Positions 1-7,824 of a DNA stretch of 44,869 nucleotides are shown in pieces. The position numbers were made by a program, and so were the translations under genes. The notes below the pieces were generated by a model. That model was not told the origin of the DNA. It worked only from the letters and a program-made list of their open reading frames with translations, and did no database searches. Within the stretch, counting starts at the first letter, position 1. Each line of letters starts with the position of its first letter. This DNA comes from CAYJPA01 sp964371945 (GTDB lineage Bacteria > Chloroflexota > Chloroflexia > Thermomicrobiales > UBA6265), in NCBI GenBank assembly GCA_964371945.1, contig CAYJPA010000048.1:1-44869 (forward strand), written 5' to 3'.

Positions 1-325
1 CTTGTCGTCTTGTAGTCTTGTCGACTCGTCGCCTAGCGGCTAGCGGCTCACGGCTCGAAGCTCAAAACTGTGATTAATTGTGCGTTTGTGTGACATCCGC
101 CCCGCTCCAAAGCTTCTCGTCGACTTGTCGACTCGTCGCTTAGCAGCTAACGGCTCACGGCTAGGAGCTCAAACCTGTGATTAACTGTGCGTTTGTGTGA
201 CATCCGCCCCGCTCCAAAGCTTCTCGTCGACTTGTCGTCTTGTAGTCTTGTCGACTCGTCGCCTAGCGGCTAGCGGCTCACGGCTAGTACCTCAAAACTG
301 TGATTAATTGTGCGTTTGTGTGACT
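1..325. repeat. Three compound direct repeats (8-bp array, then 7-bp array, then unique tail)
   Basis: Each copy begins with degenerate octamers of the CTTGTCGA/CTCGTCGC type. At a fixed point it switches to heptamers (CTAGCGG, CTCACGG and similar), then continues into a conserved tail with TGTGATTAATTGTGCG and GTGTGACATCCGCCCC. The tail cores start near 69, 175 and 299, so the spacings are 106 and 124 bp; the difference comes from extra octamers in the third copy. The third tail breaks off after GTGTGAC. No gene is visible in 1-404. The function is unknown. Confidence 0.85.
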
Positions 326-404
326 TTGGGAACGCCGTCCGGAACGATGACTGATCCGATCGCCCACTAAAACTCATGCCGAACCAGGAGAACACCCCCG
401 ACGC

Positions 405-1277
405 TCACTCATCGGCATTCGCGTACTCGTAAAACCCCTTGCCTGTTTTGACGCCGAGATCGCCGCGCTCAACCATTTCAACCAGGAACCGCGGCGGGTT
501 GTCGCGCTCGAGCCCGGATTCGGCGGCATAGTGCCGTTCGATATCGAGCACCACATCCAACCCGACGCGGTCCATTCGCTCGAACGGACCGTACGGTTCG
601 CTGCCCATCACGATCCGCCAGAGTTCATCGATCTCGGCCGGCGTCGCATGCCCCTCCGCAACAACCTTGAGACTCTCCTGCTTGACCGCGTGCCAGATGC
701 GATTGAACAGAAATCCAGTGCTCTCGCCGCGACAAACAAACGGTCGGAGACCGTGTGTTTCGAAGAAATGTCGCACGCGCTCAATGTTTTCGGCGGTCGT
801 CGAACCACAGGTCATGAGCTCGACCGCCGGACGTCGCCACGGTCTGCCATAGAAATGCGCGTTCATCAATCGCTCGGGATGCAAGGTGACATCCGCGAAC
901 GCGCTGCTCTTGTAGGAGGAGCTGTTCGACGCAAGGATCACATCCGGCCCAACGATTCGAGACAGCTCGCCATAGAACGATCGCTTCAACTCGATGCGCT
1001 CGGGGATCGCCTCGATCACGAGCCAGACACCTTCGACTGCCATCTCCAACGAATCGCAGGCAGTGATCCCATTCAATATGCTCAGCGACCCGGCCGGCAG
1101 CTCACCGGCTTCAATCTGGGTTTTGATCTCCGATTTAATCGAGGCGAGCCCGCGCTCGAGCGCGTCCGGATACGCGTCAAACAGCCGCACATCCACCTCC
1201 CGCAAGGCGAACGTAAGCGCGATTTGCCAACCGAGTGTGCCGGCGCCAATGACCGCAATCGTGTCAGAACGCTTCAT
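405..1277 (-). CDS. 3-hydroxyacyl-CoA dehydrogenase family protein
   Basis: The 290-residue protein should oxidise a 3-hydroxyacyl-CoA (or a related hydroxy acid) with NAD in the cytoplasm. The N-terminus has the Rossmann motif GAGTLG at about residues 11-16. A central ASNSSS motif and NAHFYGRP hold the catalytic serine and histidine region, with the expected partner glutamate in AVELM. The C-terminal helical domain ends with the family motif GVKTGKGFYEY. The start at 1277 is preferred because MKRSDTIAVIG is the normal N-terminus; an in-frame codon five residues upstream adds nothing conserved. Length (about 280-300 residues) fits the single-domain bacterial family, such as 3-hydroxybutyryl-CoA dehydrogenase. 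The gene is divergent from the gene at 1501. The exact substrate cannot be read from the sequence. Confidence 0.85.
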   Translation of the reverse strand: MKRSDTIAVIGAGTLGWQIALTFALREVDVRLFDAYPDALERGLASIKSEIKTQIEAGELPAGSLSILNGITACDSLEMAVEGVWLVIEAIPERIELKRSFYGELSRIVGPDVILASNSSSYKSSAFADVTLHPERLMNAHFYGRPWRRPAVELMTCGSTTAENIERVRHFFETHGLRPFVCRGESTGFLFNRIWHAVKQESLKVVAEGHATPAEIDELWRIVMGSEPYGPFERMDRVGLDVVLDIERHYAAESGLERDNPPRFLVEMVERGDLGVKTGKGFYEYANADE

Positions 1278-1500
1278 GCAATTACTTTCCACGTAGGTCG
1301 GGGCCCCCAGAGCAGCGCCGCGAGCGCCTTTCCTTCCCGGCGCCGGCCAACCAGGACCTCCATGCGTAGATTTGGTACGTCTGGTCGATACGAGACCGGA
1401 GAAGTTGCACGCTCAGAACGCTAGGATGATCGTGCCGCGCTCTTCCGGGTGTTCCGAAGAGCCCACCGCCGCTCCATACGCCCTTTCCGAGGTGCTCCAG

Positions 1501-2244
1501 ATGGCAGATTTTATCAAGTTGAACGGCACCCCGGTTCGCACGACCGGGATGTACCAGCGCTCGATTCCGCAAACCGATGGACCGTCTTTGGCGGAGGTCG
1601 AGCTGGTCATCATCGTCCGCGGCTCGATGGCCAATCGCTCACTCAAGCAGTTGCTTTCGACCGAGATCATCCGGGTCGATATGCCCGGCGGTTCCGACTC
1701 CATGACCTTCGACGCGTTGATTGAAGATGTCCAGGTCGGCTCGAGCGGAGCCGGCGAAGCGGCTGCATACCGATTCGATCTGAAATTGCGAGAAACTCCC
1801 GAATCGGCCTCGACTCGCGCTCGCGAGCATCCCGAACAGGTCGACGACACATCGAAAGCGACACCGGGTCCGCACAGGTACGCGCAGGCAGAGATCATCG
1901 ACGAACACCCCGATGCCCCGCTGGATCTCTCCCAGATCACGGTCAGCGGAGATTCAGCGGTCTGGGCAACGGCGCTCAAGCAACTCAAGTCGCCACAAAC
2001 CGCGCGCAATGCAGCACCGCCGGAACCGCCGTTGACCCCAACCGAACGAGCGGGTGTCGAGGCGATCCTCGTGAACTTGCGATTGGATGCTCTGATCGAG
2101 CAGCTCGAGGAATCGGGCCGGGTGCGCCGAATCGACGTCGATCGCGCCTTCATGAAGCTGGTCAAGCAGCGATTCGTAACCGAAGCCAGTCCGCTGGTCG
2201 GCGAGAAGGTCGCAAAACGAGCCGAACGCGATCTGCTCGGGTAG
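1501..2244 (+). CDS. Hypothetical protein
   Basis: The product is 247 residues and I do not recognise the family. The start is chosen at 1501 because GAGGTG lies 8 nt upstream; the reading frame is open further 5' but the added residues look like noise. Residues 1-100 read as a compact beta-rich domain (FIKLNGTPVRTTG, VELVIIVRGSM, FDALIEDVQVG). A charged, proline-containing linker follows, then a helical C-terminal domain from about 175 (LTPTERAGVEAIL, LDALIEQLEESG, FMKLVKQRFV). There is no signal peptide or membrane segment, so a cytoplasmic location is likely. The stop codon TAG runs straight into a 7-bp tandem array. It could be a structural or regulatory protein; no function is assigned. 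Confidence 0.6.
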   Translation: MADFIKLNGTPVRTTGMYQRSIPQTDGPSLAEVELVIIVRGSMANRSLKQLLSTEIIRVDMPGGSDSMTFDALIEDVQVGSSGAGEAAAYRFDLKLRETPESASTRAREHPEQVDDTSKATPGPHRYAQAEIIDEHPDAPLDLSQITVSGDSAVWATALKQLKSPQTARNAAPPEPPLTPTERAGVEAILVNLRLDALIEQLEESGRVRRIDVDRAFMKLVKQRFVTEASPLVGEKVAKRAERDLLG

Positions 2245-2280
2245 CTCCAAGCTCCAAGCTCCAAGCTCCAAGCTCCAAGC
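2243..2280. repeat. 7-bp tandem array (AGCTCCA x5)
   Basis: Five perfect copies of AGCTCCA plus AGC follow immediately after, and overlap, the stop codon of the gene ending at 2244. The same heptamer appears, slightly degenerate, inside the portal gene at 40321-40348. Confidence 0.95.
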
Positions 2281-2304
2281 CTGAGTCTATTGGATTGCCG
2301 GTCG

Positions 2305-2505
2305 CAACTGTCGGTAGGCACGGGGCTCTGTACCCGTGCGTCGACCCGCAGGTCGACGAGATGCTTATCCGTTGCCGTGGTTACTCGATTGCGCGTACCG
2401 TCAGCACTCGCAAAGTACTTCCTGGCGATGAATTCCCTGCCCAGCAGCTCCCTGTCGACCTGCGGGTTGACGGATTGGTACAGAGCCCAATCCCTACGAC
2501 ACGGC
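2305..2505. repeat. MITE-like element with long terminal inverted repeats
   Basis: An imperfect 35-bp inverted repeat (2323-2357 against 2454-2488) brackets about 96 bp of unique sequence. Both arms contain GGGCTCTGTACC and ACCCGCAGGTCGAC. The outer ends read GTAGG on each strand, as do the short hairpin repeats at 41517, 42344, 44708 and 44794. No transposase is encoded, so this resembles a non-autonomous palindromic element. Apart from the flanking heptamer arrays, 2281-2593 shows no gene. Confidence 0.6.
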
Positions 2506-2593
2506 TGTTTGGCTCGGAGACTCATCCCCGATTAGCACGTGTGAACGAAAACCCCGGTGAAGCTAAATCCTGATGCAATGATCCAAGCGACGA

Positions 2594-2664
2594 GCTAGCG
2601 GGCTCATCGCTTGCAGCTTGCAGCTTGCAGCTTGTGGCTTGTGGCTCGTGGCTTGTGGCTTGAG
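2594..2664. repeat. 7-bp tandem array (GCTTGCA/GCTTGTG)
   Basis: Eight consecutive heptamers run from 2609 to 2664: three GCTTGCA, then GCTTGTG-type variants ending in GCTTGAG. More degenerate units (GCTAGCG, GGCTCAT) precede them. The array ends 3 nt before the stop codon of the minus-strand gene at 2667-3080, so it would form that transcript's 3' region. Confidence 0.9.
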
Positions 2665-2666
2665 GC

Positions 2667-3080
2667 CTACTTCAGTAGCGACGTCGGCGGTTTTTTGGTC
2701 CGGCCCGTGACAACCTTGGTCATCGCGCGCATCTTGGCGTATTTGCCCGCGACCCCGATGATCGGTTTCACCGCTTCCTCGGTCATGAACTCAGCCGTGC
2801 CGCGCATGCGCTTGACCGTTCCAGTCGTCTCCTCGAGCAACGGAATGACCCGATCCTTGATCTGGAAGGTGAGATACCCGAGCGCGGCAACGATCGCGGC
2901 GAGCAAAATCACCGTGATCGAAAAGAGCAGAACGATGAGGATGACGGCGATATCGCGGAATCGCTCCAACGCGGACTCGTCGTCGTTGCCGAGCGCGTAG
3001 AGACCCCAGATCAGCAGGCCGAGCAGCACGAGGGCGCCGACACCGCCGCCAATGGCGTACCACTTAGTTTTGTTACTCAT
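2667..3080 (-). CDS. Small inner-membrane protein with two TM helices
   Basis: The 137-residue protein has two strongly hydrophobic segments, at about residues 9-31 (GGGVGALVLLGLLIWGLYAL) and 43-68, separated by an acidic loop (GNDDESALERF). A cytoplasmic-looking tail follows (QIKDRVIPLLEETTGTVKRM), then a basic C-terminus (GRTKKPPTSLLK). The segment after the second helix resembles the amphipathic part of DUF948-type envelope proteins, but I cannot assign the family. The gene lies about 100 bp downstream of mnmA on the same strand and may be co-transcribed. The function is unknown. Confidence 0.65.
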   Translation of the reverse strand: MSNKTKWYAIGGGVGALVLLGLLIWGLYALGNDDESALERFRDIAVILIVLLFSITVILLAAIVAALGYLTFQIKDRVIPLLEETTGTVKRMRGTAEFMTEEAVKPIIGVAGKYAKMRAMTKVVTGRTKKPPTSLLK

Positions 3081-3182
3081 TCATCCCGCTCCGCCAACCC
3101 GTCGATGGCAATGTATGAAGCGTCCCAAGCCCTGGAGCGCCAATTCGTTCCTTGGTATGCACGCCCGATGCCGCGCCTGACG

Positions 3183-4376
3183 CTACCCGACCGCCGTTGC
3201 CGGCATCGGCTCGACGCTGCCGCTGCGAACGACTCGCGAAATCGTCCCGCCGCCGAGCACTTCGTCGCCTCGATAGAAGACGACCGCCTGGCCGGGAGAG
3301 GCGATTGGGCGGTCGCCAGTAAAGGTCACCGTCGCGGCCCCGCTTCCGCGTGGACCTAGCTGCACCATGGCTCGCGACGGAGCGCCTCGATATCGCACAA
3401 CAGCTTCGCATTCGAACGACTCAGCCGGCCACGTTCCATCGATCAGCGTCACTGCCTCAGCGGTGGCTTCGGCGGCCGTTGCATCCGCGCGCGATCCTAC
3501 CATGAGGCGGTTGCGCGACGTATCGAGATTCAACACATAGAGTGCTTCCGGGCGGGGGATGCCGATCCCCTTCCGCTGACCGACCGTGTGGTTGACCAGC
3601 CCCTTGTGCTGCCCAATCACGCTTCCGGCAGGATCGACGATGTCGCCCGGAACGGTCACATCGGGTCGGCGCTTCGCCACGAAATCCGCGTAGCTGCTCT
3701 TCCCGACGAAGCAGATCTCCTGGCTCTCTTCCTTGTCGGCGACCGGGAGACCAAAGGCACGGGCAAGTGCCCTCACCTCCGGCTTGACCAGGTTGCCGAG
3801 CGGATACCGGATATAGCCAAGCTGCTCCTGGTCGACCGTGTGGAGCACGTAGCTCTGGTCTTTGCGGACGTCGAGCGCGCGATAGAGGCGATGCGGCTCA
3901 TTCGGCGAATTGCTATGGACGATTCGGGCGTAATGACCGGTCGCGAGGCAATCGGCGCCAAGCAGCCGCGCGCGATGCACGAGGTGGCGGAACTTGACGT
4001 GGCGGTTGCATTCGAGACAGGGGTTCGGCGTGCGCCCGGCCGCGTACTCATTCACGAAGCGATTGACGACGGCCTCGCCGAACTCGACTTCCATGTTCAT
4101 CGCGTAGAACGGCACGCCTATCAGCGCGCAGGTGGCGCGAGCGTCATCCATGGCGGGTATGCCGCAGCAGGGATTGACCGACTGCTCGGGATCGCCGGGC
4201 GAGAAGAGGCGCAGGTTCATACCGACGACGCGGTAGCCACGCTCGCGCATGATCAGCGCGGTAACGGCGCTGTCGACCCCGCCGCTCATCGCAACCACGA
4301 CCATTTTGCCCGCGCCATCGTGCGGACCAATCTTCGCCACGGAGAGAAGCTCATCAATGTCGGGAGAAACGGTCAT
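3183..4376 (-). CDS. mnmA: tRNA-specific 2-thiouridylase MnmA
   Basis: MnmA uses ATP and a relayed persulfide sulfur to make 2-thiouridine at wobble position U34 of Lys, Glu and Gln tRNAs. The PP-loop signature SGGVDSAV sits at about residues 31-38. The motif NPCLECNRHVKF carries the first catalytic cysteine and SQEICFVG the second. The C-terminal beta-barrel follows (VGQRKGIGI, then the RYRGAP region). The chosen start gives 397 residues, somewhat longer than the usual 360-380 because of a short N-terminal extension. An upstream in-frame GTG at 4418 lacks a Shine-Dalgarno sequence, while AGGA precedes 4376. The stop is TAG, as in several neighbours. The call is secure; only the exact start is uncertain. 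Confidence 0.95.
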   Translation of the reverse strand: MTVSPDIDELLSVAKIGPHDGAGKMVVVAMSGGVDSAVTALIMRERGYRVVGMNLRLFSPGDPEQSVNPCCGIPAMDDARATCALIGVPFYAMNMEVEFGEAVVNRFVNEYAAGRTPNPCLECNRHVKFRHLVHRARLLGADCLATGHYARIVHSNSPNEPHRLYRALDVRKDQSYVLHTVDQEQLGYIRYPLGNLVKPEVRALARAFGLPVADKEESQEICFVGKSSYADFVAKRRPDVTVPGDIVDPAGSVIGQHKGLVNHTVGQRKGIGIPRPEALYVLNLDTSRNRLMVGSRADATAAEATAEAVTLIDGTWPAESFECEAVVRYRGAPSRAMVQLGPRGSGAATVTFTGDRPIASPGQAVVFYRGDEVLGGGTISRVVRSGSVEPMPATAVG

Positions 4377-4571
4377 TAGTTCGATTCCTGGTCTGTTCGA
4401 TATCTCGATTGAAATCACGGAAATTGGCTATAACCGGCGGTAATCGCGCTCGTCGAGGAGAGACCAGTCGGACTCGCGGAGCATCTCGAAGTGTAACATT
4501 GGCTATTCGAAGCCCTCTTGGTGAAAAGAGCTGTTCATACCTACCGGGACGACCTGGACGAGGATTGCACG

Positions 4572-5252
4572 ATGGCCCATGTCAACGGATTTGTGCCGCT
4601 CCAATTCGACCGGATTCCGGCCGATGAAAGCATTGCTCAATCATCGGCGTTCCTCCTGGAGATGAGACGGAGGCGAAGCATCCGGTCATTCTCGACTGAA
4701 GATGTGCCAATGCCAGTGATTGAGAACGCGATCTTGACCGCCGGAACCGCGCCATCGGGAGCGAACCAGCAGCCGTGGCGATTCGTCGTGGTGCGTGACC
4801 CGGAGCTCAAACGCCGGATTCGTGAAGCGGCTGAGGCGGAAGAGCGACAAAGTTATGAACATCGAATGAGCCAGGAATGGCTCAACGCACTGGAGCCACT
4901 GGGCACAACGTGGGAAAAGCCGCATCTCGAAGAGGCTCCTGTCATCATCGTTGCGTTCAAACTCGAGTATGGACTCGAGGCTGCTCCAGACGGTTCGGAG
5001 ATCAAGAAGAAGCACTACTATCCGACGGAATCGATGGGGATCGCGGTCGGATTTCTGATCGCCGCATTGCACCACGCCGGCCTGGCAACATTGACCCATA
5101 CTCCGAGCCCGATGGCATTTCTCAACGAGCTGTTGGATCGTCCGAAGAACGAGCGACCATTCGTCGTACTCCCGGTCGGATATCCGGCCGACGATTGCAC
5201 GGTTCCGTCGATTACGAAAAAAGCGTTCGACGAGATCGCCATCGTCCGATAG
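4572..5252 (+). CDS. Nitroreductase family flavoprotein
   Basis: This is an FMN-dependent NAD(P)H oxidoreductase of about 226 residues. The N-terminal FMN-binding signature RRRRSIRSFS is followed by TAGTAPSGANQQPWRFVVV, which contacts the flavin phosphate and ring. A central MGIAVGFLIAALHHAGL helix and a C-terminal LPVGYPADD motif are typical. Spacing and motifs most resemble the iodotyrosine-deiodinase/BluB-like branch rather than classical NfsA/NfsB, but the substrate cannot be deduced. The start at 4572 is preferred because GAGGA lies 8 nt upstream; an in-frame TTG at 4518 has weaker support. The gene is divergent from mnmA and convergent with the toxin-antitoxin pair. Confidence 0.88.
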   Translation: MAHVNGFVPLQFDRIPADESIAQSSAFLLEMRRRRSIRSFSTEDVPMPVIENAILTAGTAPSGANQQPWRFVVVRDPELKRRIREAAEAEERQSYEHRMSQEWLNALEPLGTTWEKPHLEEAPVIIVAFKLEYGLEAAPDGSEIKKKHYYPTESMGIAVGFLIAALHHAGLATLTHTPSPMAFLNELLDRPKNERPFVVLPVGYPADDCTVPSITKKAFDEIAIVR

Positions 5253-5365
5253 GAGCGAATCAGTAGACTTTCGTTTTGGCCCGAAAACGATGTCTCCCAA
5301 TCAGGGAGTGAATGAGTCCGCCTGCTGGAGGATCAGCAGCAGACCGATTCGATAGTCCAGGGGAC

Positions 5366-5713
5366 TTATCTCCACCTGATGCGTTTCATAGTGACAACGA
5401 TGAATTGGCTCAGTTCATTCGGATGGCGACCCAGAACATTCTCGAGCCGTCTCACTTTGGTCTGGAGATCGACCCGTGGTCCCAGCCGCAGAAGAATAAC
5501 GCCCGAGTGTTCCAAGCCCTCCGCCACGACCTAGGACCCAAAATCGGAATCATTCGTGATCAACACCCGTTTTTCCGACAGAGCGGTCAAAAGAACATCC
5601 CGATCGACCATTCCGCGAACGTAATCAGATGCGATCGCAGTCGCATCATGCCCGTGTGCTCGCAGATGGTCCTTGAGTCGGATGTCAACGCTTTCGTCAA
5701 GAAGAAACTTCAC
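5366..5713 (-). pseudogene. DUF5615 PIN-like toxin interrupted by an in-frame amber codon
   Basis: The first 60 residues are a normal DUF5615 N-terminus (MKFLLDESVDIRLKDHLRAHGHDA, then VLITNDSDFGS). They end at TAG (5531-5533). Reading through, the same frame continues for about 54 more family-like residues (VVAEGLEHSGVILLRLGPR, then ENVLGRHPNELSQFIVVT) to TAA at 5366-5368. Total length of about 115 matches intact members. The stop falls where relatives usually have leucine (FGxLV), so one TTG-to-TAG change explains it. The GTG start overlaps the DUF433 stop by 4 nt. The toxin is probably inactivated; readthrough or a sequencing error are alternatives. Confidence 0.8.
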
Positions 5714-5985
5714 ACTTGGACCGGTGCCGCTGTGCGACGTATCGTCCTGGATTTCTGGCGAGGACGAGCTTCGACTGTGTCTCGTGCGAACTCCAGCGCG
5801 GCTTTCACATCTTCGATTGTCAATCTCGGATACGCAGCAAAAAGTTCCTCAAGGTCTGGGTTGAACGCGAGTTGATCAAGTATTGTCGTTACGGGAATGC
5901 GAGTACCTTTGATCACTGGCTTGCCAACCATGATCTCCGGGTCCTGGGTGATTCGCTCAAGATACGGCCTAGAATTCGATGCCAT
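5710..5985 (-). CDS. DUF433 antitoxin-type protein
   Basis: The 91-residue protein carries the full DUF433 signature: ITQDPEIMVGKPVIKGTRIPV, then ILDQLAFNPDLEELFAAYPRLT and a helix ending in ALEFARDT. DUF433 proteins are small helix-turn-helix-like antitoxins that usually sit directly before DUF5615 toxins, as here. The basic C-terminal tail (RPRQKSRTIRRTAA) may contact DNA or the toxin. The start at 5985 is chosen because the domain begins there and a good promoter lies upstream; the frame is open further 5' but has no homology. The gene appears intact, which fits an antitoxin kept after loss of the toxin. Confidence 0.88.
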   Translation of the reverse strand: MASNSRPYLERITQDPEIMVGKPVIKGTRIPVTTILDQLAFNPDLEELFAAYPRLTIEDVKAALEFARDTVEARPRQKSRTIRRTAAPVQV

Positions 5986-6040
5986 CGTCAATATCCGTTC
6001 TGTCCGAAATCTAACCTCGAACCATAATGATGACGCGTTC

Positions 6041-6068
6041 GCTATATAGAGAATACGTGTCGCGTCAA
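6041..6068 (-). promoter_or_regulatory. Sigma70-type promoter of the DUF433/DUF5615 pair
   Basis: On the minus strand TTGACG (6063-6068) and TATAGC (6041-6046) are separated by 16 bp, about 55 nt upstream of the DUF433 start. The local AT-rich stretch (TATATAG) supports it. Confidence 0.5.
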
Positions 6069-6094
6069 TGCTTTGCTTTTCCCGGGTGTAGCCA

Positions 6095-6514
6095 TCAATC
6101 ATTAGCAGGACTATCCAGCTGTTTGCCGATTTCCCAGTGGTGGCCGTAAGGATCGACAATCCGGCCGAGGCGCCATCCGTATCGATCCACGACGGGCCAG
6201 ACGACGGTTGCACCCGCCGAGCCGGTGCGATCAAACGCGGCATCGGGATCACTGACGGTCATGATCATCTGGATGGTACGGCCGCCCAGCCACTCAGGAC
6301 TGAACCTAGAGTGCTCAGGGGATTCGTCCGCGAGCCAAAACTCCGCGCAATTGACCGGCAGCCGGGCGACCACGGGACCGCTCTCGTCTTCTACGTGAAA
6401 TAATTCTTCGGCTCCGAAAGCAGATTTGCAGAACTCGACGGCTCTCGAATCGTTACGGACCGAGAGCACCGGAGTGATCGTTGTTTGCTTCTCGGCTGTG
6501 AGCGGCGGCTTCAC
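6095..6514 (-). CDS. VOC/PhnB-like glyoxalase-fold protein
   Basis: The 139-residue protein has the paired beta-alpha-beta-beta-beta layout of the vicinal oxygen chelate superfamily. The N-terminal half runs ITPVLSVRNDSRAVEFCKSAFGAEELF. The C-terminal half ends in the characteristic IVDPYGHHWEIGKQ with metal-ligand-type His and Glu. This PhnB-like subgroup has no single known reaction. The GTG start overlaps the stop of the upstream amidotransferase-like gene by 4 nt (GTGA), indicating translational coupling. It is the last gene of a minus-strand run that starts near 10587. Confidence 0.85.
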   Translation of the reverse strand: MKPPLTAEKQTTITPVLSVRNDSRAVEFCKSAFGAEELFHVEDESGPVVARLPVNCAEFWLADESPEHSRFSPEWLGGRTIQMIMTVSDPDAAFDRTGSAGATVVWPVVDRYGWRLGRIVDPYGHHWEIGKQLDSPAND

Positions 6515-7275
6515 TTGTTGCCGCCCAGCCAGGTAAGCATCTGAGCCCAGAATTGCGCGTATCCCGACCAGTGGATGAAGTCGCCGCCCCAGTGCGGGGC
6601 AAAATCGGTGGCGAAGACCGCGATACGGCCCTCACCGTAAGTGCCGGTGGCGATGATCGGGTCATCGTCGTGCCGGGCGATCAAACACGCTTCGGATTTC
6701 AACGCGACGCGGTTGTAGCCACACATGGTGAAGGTGGCATGTTGCCAATCGAGACCGGCGACGATCGGGTGCTCGCGATCGACGATTTCGAAACGGAAAC
6801 CTTCGACCATTTCCACACGATCGTCATATGGTGAAATCGCAACCGGTAGCATCTCGTCAATGATAGTGCCGTGGTAGCGGGCGATTCCGTTGAAGCCGGC
6901 GAACGAAAGGTATCCGCCGACCATGGCGAAACCGCCGCCGTTCCGGACGAAATCGGCCACCATGCGACAGCGATCCGGTCCAAGCGGATAGGTGTAAGGC
7001 GGAGTCAGACCGGCGTAAAAAATCATCGAGTTGTAGCCGACATCGCTGAAGATCACGACATCGTACAACGCGAGCTCAGCATTAGTGGTCGGGAACTCCG
7101 ATGGCACATTGGCCGGAATGATGTGCCGGATCTCGACATCGTCACGGCCGGCAAGCGCATTGCGGAGATATTTTCCGTTGTCGTTAAAGTAGGACTGTTC
7201 GAAGACATCGGCGCCAACCACGTAGCGGCTGATCACCGTTTCAGAATCCCCGATATAGAGCACGCGAACGGCCAT
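6511..7275 (-). CDS. Class I glutamine amidotransferase-like protein (pfam07090 type)
   Basis: The 254-residue protein begins MAVRVLYIGDSETVISRY and continues into a flavodoxin/amidotransferase-like fold: YDVVIFSDVGYNSM, then FVRNGGGFAMVGGYLSFAG and a C-terminal YGEGRIAVFATDFAPHWGGDF. This matches the putative glutamine amidotransferase family typified by STM3548-like proteins, in which the classical catalytic cysteine of the nucleophile elbow is not obvious; here GGY replaces the usual GxCxG. The substrate is unknown. The start at 7275 is preceded by GGAGAAGG; an upstream in-frame extension has no conservation. It overlaps the VOC gene by 4 nt and lies 37 nt after the GNAT gene. Confidence 0.78.
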   Translation of the reverse strand: MAVRVLYIGDSETVISRYVVGADVFEQSYFNDNGKYLRNALAGRDDVEIRHIIPANVPSEFPTTNAELALYDVVIFSDVGYNSMIFYAGLTPPYTYPLGPDRCRMVADFVRNGGGFAMVGGYLSFAGFNGIARYHGTIIDEMLPVAISPYDDRVEMVEGFRFEIVDREHPIVAGLDWQHATFTMCGYNRVALKSEACLIARHDDDPIIATGTYGEGRIAVFATDFAPHWGGDFIHWSGYAQFWAQMLTWLGGNK

Positions 7276-7312
7276 CAGGTCGCCTTCTCCAGTGCCGGGC
7301 GCCGAACCTTGA

Positions 7313-7822
7313 TCATGAATGCTCGGCGGCATCACCGAGTAGCTTTTCGACGATGACGGTATCGCGCCATTCACCATCGAGCTTTCCGTGACGGATGTGA
7401 ACTCCGACCTCGCGGAAGCCGCCTCGTTCATGCATTTTTCTGCTCGCCACGTTTTCCGGGAAGATACGGGATGTCAGTTTCCAAAATCCACGCTCCGTGA
7501 AGGCATCGGACAATCCGTTAAGCGCGGCTAGGCCGGCGCCTTGGCCACGTGCTTCCCGTGTGACATAGACCGAGTGTTCGGCGACTCCCGCGTAACATGG
7601 CCGGTAGTTGTATCTGCCCGCCCAGGCGAAGGCGATCACCGTTCCATCTTTTTCAACCACAACCGCGGGGAGCTCGTCACCTTTTCCCCGCAGAAGTGCT
7701 TCCACCTGCTCGATCGTACGCGGCTCAGTTTCAAACGTGGCAATCCTATCCTCGATCCCCTGGTTGAAGATGCGTGTGATCGCTCCCGCGTCGGCGTTCG
7801 TGGCTAGTCGCGTGATCATCAT
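7313..7822 (-). CDS. GNAT N-acetyltransferase, phosphinothricin/ArsN1-like
   Basis: The 169-residue acetyltransferase begins MMITRLATNADAGAITRIFNQGIEDRIATFETEP, a pattern typical of the phosphinothricin/methionine sulfoximine and arsinothricin acetyltransferases. Later motifs are AGRYNYRPCYAGVAEHSVYV and the acetyl-CoA loop RGQGAGLAALNGL. The C-terminus (NVASRKMHERGGFREVGVH) is also typical. It would acetylate the amino group of a glutamate analogue and so detoxify it; whether the target is a phosphinothricin-like compound is inferred from family. The start lies just past the amidohydrolase stop with GGAG upstream, so the genes are coupled. Confidence 0.82.
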   Translation of the reverse strand: MMITRLATNADAGAITRIFNQGIEDRIATFETEPRTIEQVEALLRGKGDELPAVVVEKDGTVIAFAWAGRYNYRPCYAGVAEHSVYVTREARGQGAGLAALNGLSDAFTERGFWKLTSRIFPENVASRKMHERGGFREVGVHIRHGKLDGEWRDTVIVEKLLGDAAEHS

Positions 7823-7824
7823 GA

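Noticed and set aside
531..1424. Long plus-strand frame opposite the 3-hydroxyacyl-CoA dehydrogenase gene.
   Set aside because: Mirror of the real minus-strand gene in high-GC sequence; no motif and no ribosome-binding site.
4370..4400. TTAGTTCGATTCCTGG resembles a tRNA T-arm.
   Set aside because: No acceptor, D-arm or anticodon stem can be folded around it, and it lies in the start region of mnmA.
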